Shown here: one piece after another, positions 58,116 to 64,000 of the stretch | Layout of the letters: each line of letters begins with the position of its first letter | Numbering within the stretch: the first letter of the stretch is position 1 | Origin: Trichomonas vaginalis G3 | Taxonomy: Eukaryota > Parabasalia > Trichomonadida > Trichomonadidae | Assembly: GCF_026262505.1 (NCBI RefSeq) | Contig: NC_067203.1 | Span: forward strand, 26,951,411 to 27,015,410 | DNA: 64,000 bases | Direction of reading: 5' to 3' | Made by a program: the position numbers and the translations under genes | Notes under the pieces: model-generated | What the model was told of the DNA's origin: nothing | Database searches by the model: none | The model's input: the letters and a program-made list of their open reading frames with translations, nothing else

Positions 58116-61100
58116 ATGCCACGTAAGCACGTAAGAATATACGTAAGAGGAAGAGAGCATTGAAACATCCAATAGTAAGACTGACACCACAACAACAGTT
58201 GCAACAACAAATGCTGAATGACCCACTATGTTGCAACAAATGTCAAGCAACCCTATGCTTTTAAACCGAGTTATTGGTGCACAGAGTGGAGGTTTAAGAG
58301 CGGCACTTTTAGCGAAAATGGCAGGCTATGGTGGAGCTGCAGACGGAACAGCTTATAACCCTCAAAGTCAAATGAATTTGAGTTCACTCAAAAATCAAAT
58401 AACAGATGTCAAAAAGTCAAACGTAGACATACAGAAACAAATAAGTGAAAACGAAAAGAAACTAGAATATGACAGACACACAAAGAAACTAAATGAGTTA
58501 AACGTAGAGAAAAAGAAGAAAGAAGAACAACTGAAAGAACTAAGTACAGAGGAATATGCGAAAAAAGTGTCAGAAAAAGCAGCAGAAGTAGCAAAAATGG
58601 AACAAGATGTCATAAATTTGAAAAACCATACTACTCAATATAAAGTACTGAAAGATGAAGAGATAAAACAAAAAGCCCTGAAGACATATATGGATAGCGA
58701 TGAGTATAAAAAAGAAGTTGAAGCAAATGTAAAGGCAGAAAAACTTTTACAGTTGCAAAACCAAACCGTACAGTATGAAAACTTAGCACAAGAAAGTAAA
58801 AATAACGACGCAGCCATGCAAAAGGCAATGAAAAGCGCAGAATATATAAAAGCCAACAATGACTGGTTAGATGCCCAAGCCAACGCCAAAGCAGCCCAAC
58901 TTATAGGGTCAATAAGGACAAAAATACAAGCGGATGAAGACAGTTCAAATGAAGCTTTAATGAAATGCTGACTTTAAGAACGCCTTCGAAGCTCTTCATA
59001 GTAAGGTGAAACTAGTGAACGACTTCTCATCTGGAAAGAAACTGAAGTCTGAAGGTTTCGACAAAGAGTTAAAAGAAGTAGCACAAAATATGACGAAAAT
59101 AAGATGCAGCAACGAGACAGGCAGTTCAAAGTGCCTATGACGCCGTTAGAGCAACTGTTGTGGAAAGTCAAGAAAAAGAGTTACAACAGACCAAAACAGA
59201 CCTAGTAAATGCTTTCTTAAAAAACGAAAAGTCAGGTAGGACATTATGCTGCAGATGGAACATATGTGCCAGCTGGTGGAACTTATATACCACCAACCCT
59301 CCAAGAGAAGCACCTGCACCAGGACTACCTAAAACATTTACATCGTCACATGGACACAGACACAGGCATGCACAACAACCAGCACAAAACCAACAGTTCA
59401 AAATCCAGCACCACAACAACAACCAAAACCAACAGTTCAAAACCCTGCCAGCAACCAACAGTTCAAAATCCAGCACCTGCACCACAACCAAAACCAGCAC
59501 AACACCACAAACAGAGCAAGGACATAAAAGAAGTAGAGAACAAGGAAACCAAGAATTCTTAAAAATGCTTAAAGAAGAGTGTGGTTTCCCAGATACTGTT
59601 GACTTTAGTGACAGATATAAAGAAGCTATTGGAAAGTTCAAGGATGGAAATACTGACCCGAACCTATTTAGCTTTATGGCTCAGCACCAAAACGGATATA
59701 ATCTCAAACCTGGAAAATACAAGCTCGCTAAGGGATATGATTTAATAGCATATCATCCAAATGACATGGATGAATTTACTCCGAGATATTTGATGTCAGA
59801 GCTAAATGACAATTCAACTTTCGTCATGAAACGCGTAAAAAATAGAGACGGAACGAAAGAACAAAAGCTTATGAATGCGGATGACGTAGATAGGGAAATT
59901 GTTAAAACGGTCTCGGAATATATGAAATGCCAGCAGATGAGGTACAAGAAACTCCACAGGAAGAAGTTCAGATACAACCAGACATGGAAGAAATAGTTCA
60001 GCAACAACAGCTAGAAGAGCCTGAAGGAAACGAACAAGTCACTCCTTTGGAAACTAACTTCACAGAACTAGATGAAGATTTGGAACAGCCGAAAAATCTT
60101 GACCCTCAACAAGAGTATGCGGAGAATATGGAATATTTCCAAGAGTCTAAAAAAAATTCGGCTGACATAGTAGAAGAATATCGAAAAATGTTTGCCGACA
60201 TACAAAAGACTCCAACACAGATGAAAATATTCAGCATAGAATGGAAGAACTGAAAAAAGTACACAAATACAACAACCCTTTTTACTTACGAGCATTTAAC
60301 GTTCAATCTTCGGATGAACTCGGTGAAAATAAAAGGTTAAATTTCAAGAAAACATATAGAAATGAAACATTGTTTAAAGTTCATTCAGAACCTAACCAAG
60401 ATGGAAACAAACCTACTTTTGTTTCTGCAGACGATGGAACTACAATGAGATGGGGTCATAAAGCTAATCCGGATAGGTGGTTCATAAACTTACAACCTCA
60501 ATTCCAAGAAGTTGTAGACGCAATGGAAGTCAATGGTGAACCAGATATAGCTGGTATTTTCAGCGCGGCTTTAATGCCATTGAAAGATATGAAAGATGCA
60601 GATATTTTGACCAGTATGAAATGAACATGGCTGATGGAAATATAACACCTGACGTTCTAGAACATTTATCTCAAAGAACTACACAGAACCATAGAGATGG
60701 TATATTTGGTGAAGAGTTTAGAAAGAAAGTTAGGGAGAGCGAAGGAAGAGAACCTATTGTACATGACCTTGCAAACGAAAGTTTACAAAATGTCATAAAA
60801 ACTTACTTTGCAGACAATGAACTGAGAAGGGATGAATATTTAAGAAAACTCAAATGGACAGTACCAAATGAAATGTTAGTATTGAAAAACATGTTCCTTG
60901 ACAAAATAAAACCAACTACAGAAATAAACGACGCAAGACTGAAAGATTGGGTAAAAGCTTTCCCATTCACAAAAGATATTGTTGGTAACATGGAAAGAAA
61001 ACCAGAATGGCTACAAAAACATATATTTGGAAACGAGCATATTCCATATGGACAGGCACTGTTTGAAGAGCTTGAACCGAAACTCAGGAAAGAGTCATGC

Positions 61101-61342
61101 AAACAATACGCGAAGACTCAAATACAGACTATGACAAACTCTTTCTAGGATATAGGTTACCTGAGATGGGCGACCAGAGCCAAAAGGCAAAAAGGACATG
61201 GGAAATTTGCAACATACTAGATGAACATAATGCAAAGATGCAACAACTTCAAGCAGAGGGCAATGAAGGAAAAAGAAGAGTTAAAAACTCAGTCAGGAAG
61301 AAAGTAAAGCTTGGTCCACGTGGGTTCTATTATGACATATAA
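58116..61342 (+). pseudogene. Large coiled-coil, Gln/Pro-rich Polinton protein, broken copy
   Basis: The counterpart of 24176-27430: basic start (MPRK), charged coiled coil, Pro/Gln array, globular C-terminal half and the basic KNSVRKKVKLGPRG end. The Pro/Gln array differs in length and unit order from that of element 2, as expected for a repeat that expands and contracts. Outside the array, differences are few. This copy looks broken in many places. Confidence 0.75.
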
Positions 61343-61374
61343 ATCCAACTATTCTATATTTTTACTCATATGAA

Positions 61375-62980
61375 ATGTACGCCGCTCAGAATATAACGCC
61401 AACAGTTTTGGATGCTATGAATGGAAATGTTTCCGAATGGTATAACGAATGCGACAATGCCATTAGAAGGTCAGAAATAGTTCCTGGAACTTACGAATAT
61501 ACAACTGCTGTTTCTTATGGAAACGTAGGTGAGTTTGGAGAAGGTTCTTCAACAACAGTAGATATTGCTTGCGACAGGTTTCATATAATTTCTATTGACA
61601 ACTCTTTCTTATACGTGGAACAAGACATTGAAATAAAACCTTCTGCCAAGTTGTCTGACAAGAAAGGTTGCAATGGAATTTTCTATGTCGGATACCAATA
61701 TGCTCCAGAAGTTTTCATGGGATATAAGATATATTCTAACTCTGACTTAGTTCAAACAGTAACATGGGCAAACTATGAATGGTTCGCTTTGAGAAACTCA
61801 GTACAACCACAAGCTAGAGAACAAACAGACCAGTATGCAACTATTGAGAAAATAAGAAGACTTGACCCTAACGTTCCAGGAGTTTATGTTAACCTTTCTG
61901 GACAAACTGCAGCAGCAGTAACCAAAGTAAAACTGAAACTTAGAGTTCCTTTGTCATCTTTCCTCATCTTCAGGTTTTTAAGATACTTGCCAAACTGGGC
62001 AGGAAAAATTTCTATCGAACTTACTCCAAGCAAAAATAACTTAGTCATTGCACCAACACAAGACCCATTCACTCTTACAGACGTAAAGGGAGCAAATCAA
62101 ACGTCATTCGCCGACTTTTGCAAAGACAAAGTTGACTTAGACTTTGGTTTCTCAAACCTCAACACTGAAGTAAACTATTATTTCAATGCTGCTGGAACTG
62201 CTTGGGACCCAGTTAAGTTCACATGCGAAAAATTTGAATGCAAGAGAATAGAAAGCAGACTTGCAGTCTATATGTTGGACCCAGATATTTCAAATGCTTT
62301 AGCTGCCAAATATATTGCAGTTCCACTTATGTTCCCTATACACCAAATATCTGTCAAAGACTTTGCAGGTGAAGTTGGAAACCAAAGTGCTGACCCAGGT
62401 GCAAGAACAGATATTGCTTTAACAACTGCAATGAAACATGCAGATACTATGTTTGTACTGTTCAGACGAACTATAAATGACTATTCTTGTTCTACAACCC
62501 TGGTATTAAATATCATATAAACATAGATGGCAAATATATCCAAGAGAAGAATATTCTACAGTTGAGGATATGAGGTCATACAACTTGACATTAGATGCTA
62601 TGAACTTTAACAACAACTTCACAACAACCATTAACCCTGAAATGCAAAGTTCTATTATGCCATATGTGAAAGTATGGACTCATACAGGAGGTCAAAAAAC
62701 TCAATATACAAATGGAGACCGTTCAAACTTTTGGCTTGGCATTCCATTTGCTGACTCAGAAGACTTTATGGGTGGTATTTCAACTGTTGGTACAGTTCAA
62801 ATACAATATACTGGTGACAGAGACGGTCCAGATGAATTGAAAGCAAAGAAGTTTACAAAACCAATAGCACTTTTCACGGAAGATGCTCTTTTGAAGATTC
62901 GTTCGATGAAACCTGCTGGGGCTCCTCAGATTGGCATAACGACAGCTTCCATCGAGCAGATTTTGGCAGCAGGTCAGTAA
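61375..62980 (+). pseudogene. Polinton major capsid protein (double jelly-roll candidate), broken copy
   Basis: The counterpart of 27463-29068, with the same start (MYAAQNITPTVLDAM) and spacing from the gene before. Most of the sequence is open and nearly identical to element 2. Its family assignment rests on the same grounds as there. It looks broken at about one place. Confidence 0.65.
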
Positions 62981-63294
62981 GTTGTTCTTGAACTGACTTC
63001 TCTCCGTCAAATATTGACAGTACGCCAGTTTTGACATAATATTGTATTATAAACTTACCTTTAGAAATATCGGTCAGTTTTGTTGTTATATTTTTGTCTG
63101 CTTCAAGAACTTTCACCATCTCGGTTATACCAACTTTCTTTGCTTTATGAAAATATTTTGGTTCAGCAAAGACTGCTATTCTATAACATTTTCCATTGTT
63201 TGTGTAAAGAACTATTCTGTCAATGTATTTGTATTGTTTGTGTGTGTAAACTTTGTTCTGCTTCAATTCGAAGAGATACTCGAAATACGTCCAT
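62874..63294 (-). pseudogene. Unknown antisense-overlapping Polinton protein, broken copy
   Basis: The counterpart of 28962-29381, with the start codon complement at 63292-63294 and the same overlap of its 3' end with the capsid gene. Differences from element 2 are few, several of them in third codon positions. It looks broken near its start. Confidence 0.45.
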
Positions 63295-63312
63295 CTTTTT
63301 ATTCTAAGTAAA

Positions 63313-63894
63313 ATGTCATTTCCGAAAAATAGAAGCGTAAGTGTTTCAAAAGGTTTAATGGCGGTGGCAGATGTGAAGTTAAATTCACCAACTCAAACAA
63401 ACAGTCAAAGTGTTGTTGTCAATGTCAAAGAAAGAGATGTTGAAGTGGGGAAACCATACGAAGACGAAGATGGTATAACAATAGTTCCTGTAAAAGAACA
63501 ACCAACATACCCTGAAGTTAGCAGAGACTTAAGTTCTGTTGCAGATATTCGAAACGACTACCAACAACTTAAAGACAAACTTAAAACTCAGGAGAAGATT
63601 TGTCAAGCTTTGGGTATAATGTTAAACTTGGTCGAACACAACCCTGTAAAAGTGAACTCATATGTCATCGCACCTCATGAAATTTTGAAAGAACTATTGA
63701 AACTTTTGACAGAGGCAGACGATATAAACATCAAAGAAATAGAACCCGACATTGCTTGCTGTGGTGTTTCATATAATGTCATTGACAAGATATACGTTAT
63801 GAAAGGAGGTGAAACGTTGAACTTAAAATATAGTTTCCCAGACGTCATAAAAATATTTGACGACCACAACATTTCATTAAAATTTACTTGCTAA
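63313..63894 (+). CDS. Small Polinton protein of unknown function
   Basis: An open frame of 193 codons from ATG 63313 (MSFPKNRSVSVSKGLMAV) to a stop 4 bp before the next gene. The N-terminal half is Ser/Val/Asp-rich; a helical stretch (DYQQLKDKLKTQEKICQAL) near residue 95 is followed by a small alpha/beta domain with IAPHEILKELLKLLTEAD and KGGETLNLKYSF. The counterpart in element 2 is at 29400-29979. It sits between two capsid-type genes and may be a minor virion or assembly protein. No family recognised. The frame looks whole. Confidence 0.65.
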   Translation: MSFPKNRSVSVSKGLMAVADVKLNSPTQTNSQSVVVNVKERDVEVGKPYEDEDGITIVPVKEQPTYPEVSRDLSSVADIRNDYQQLKDKLKTQEKICQALGIMLNLVEHNPVKVNSYVIAPHEILKELLKLLTEADDINIKEIEPDIACCGVSYNVIDKIYVMKGGETLNLKYSFPDVIKIFDDHNISLKFTC

Positions 63895-63898
63895 GTAA

Positions 63899-64000
63899 AT
63901 GGCAGAAGACATAGTGGTTTATACTATTACGACTAAAAACCCTGAGTCATATAATTCTATAACAACAAACTTACAAAGTCCTCAAGGACGATATTGTAAA
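63899..64000 (+). CDS. Candidate minor capsid protein, N-terminal part cut by window edge
   Basis: The first 34 codons from ATG 63899 (MAEDIVVYTITTKNPES) are identical in protein sequence to the gene at 29984-30772 of element 2. The gene continues beyond the window. Confidence 0.6.
   Translation, partial: MAEDIVVYTITTKNPESYNSITTNLQSPQGRYCK

Larger units (their letters stand above)
56647..64000. mobile_element. Polinton/Maverick element 3, left part (runs off the window)
   Basis: It begins with poly-A (56647-56696) and GGTAGTGGGGCTTCC, then a terminal hairpin at 56712-56726 (AGGGGC-TGC-GCCCCT). From about 58098 on it is nearly identical to element 2 from 24158 on, gene for gene and in the same order. 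The left 1.4 kb differ: there is an extra minus-strand gene in place of the 25-bp array of element 2. Several genes look broken (roughly ten breaks within the visible part), others look whole. The right end is not in the window. Confidence 0.9.

Noticed and set aside
1-64000. tRNA or rRNA genes
   Set aside because: No cloverleaf with a GGTTCGANNCC-type T-arm and no conserved rRNA segment was noticed on either strand.

Overview
The window is AT-rich eukaryotic DNA, most likely from a trichomonad (Parabasalia; Trichomonas or Tritrichomonas, which I cannot tell apart here). The evidence is long intronless genes with very short intergenic leaders, an initiator-like TCA-Py-(T/A) motif just upstream of one ATG, a flagellar PG-rich-repeat protein, Myb/SANT proteins, GT61 and GT17 glycosyltransferases, and several large Polinton/Maverick elements, which are abundant in trichomonad genomes.

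Layout: (1) 1-299 is the right end of one Polinton, cut by the window edge. (2) 300-23741 is host DNA: a frameshifted PPP-type phosphatase (1645-2929), an STPGR/SHIPPO flagellar-type protein (3253-4347), a 1,990-residue coiled-coil protein (4491-10463, minus), a 1,337-residue protein with UBL/UBA-like domains and three SANT modules (10923-14936, minus), two GT61 glycosyltransferases in divergent orientation (16676-18169 minus; 19159-20565 plus) and a GT17 enzyme (22211-23449). Between them are a small DNA transposon-like element (15440-16495) and an inverted pair of a roughly 180-bp dispersed repeat. (3) 23742-48147 is a Polinton of about 24.4 kb seen end to end, with poly-A/poly-T tipped inverted repeats and a flush AAACC(A) target duplication. 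It carries a large coiled-coil virion-type protein, major capsid and candidate minor capsid genes, an SF3 helicase, an A32-type packaging ATPase, two KilA-N genes, protein-primed PolB remnants, a retroviral-type integrase, a fibre gene with a phage tail-collar-like tip, a D12 DNA adenine methyltransferase and several unknowns. About ten of its genes are broken, so it is a fossil, while others remain open. (4) 48148-56646 is host intergenic DNA without recognisable genes but full of structure: a 123-bp tandem repeat, a 3.4-kb element with 19-bp inverted ends, a GC-rich cluster of about ten consecutive hairpins, a 610-bp MITE with perfect 178-bp inverted repeats, a 1.1-kb hAT-like element, and a second hairpin cluster with a perfect 37-bp stem. 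(5) 56647-64000 is the left part of a third Polinton, closely related to the second but with an extra gene at its left end; it runs off the window.

The most interesting signals are structural. Palindromes inside the Polintons keep their ability to pair while their sequence changes: the terminal hairpin, the interspersed TTAGATCTAA palindrome family, and a hairpin embedded in both KilA-N genes and in two loose copies. The two hairpin clusters in the host DNA are unexplained. Assignments rest on motif recognition by eye; no database search was run.
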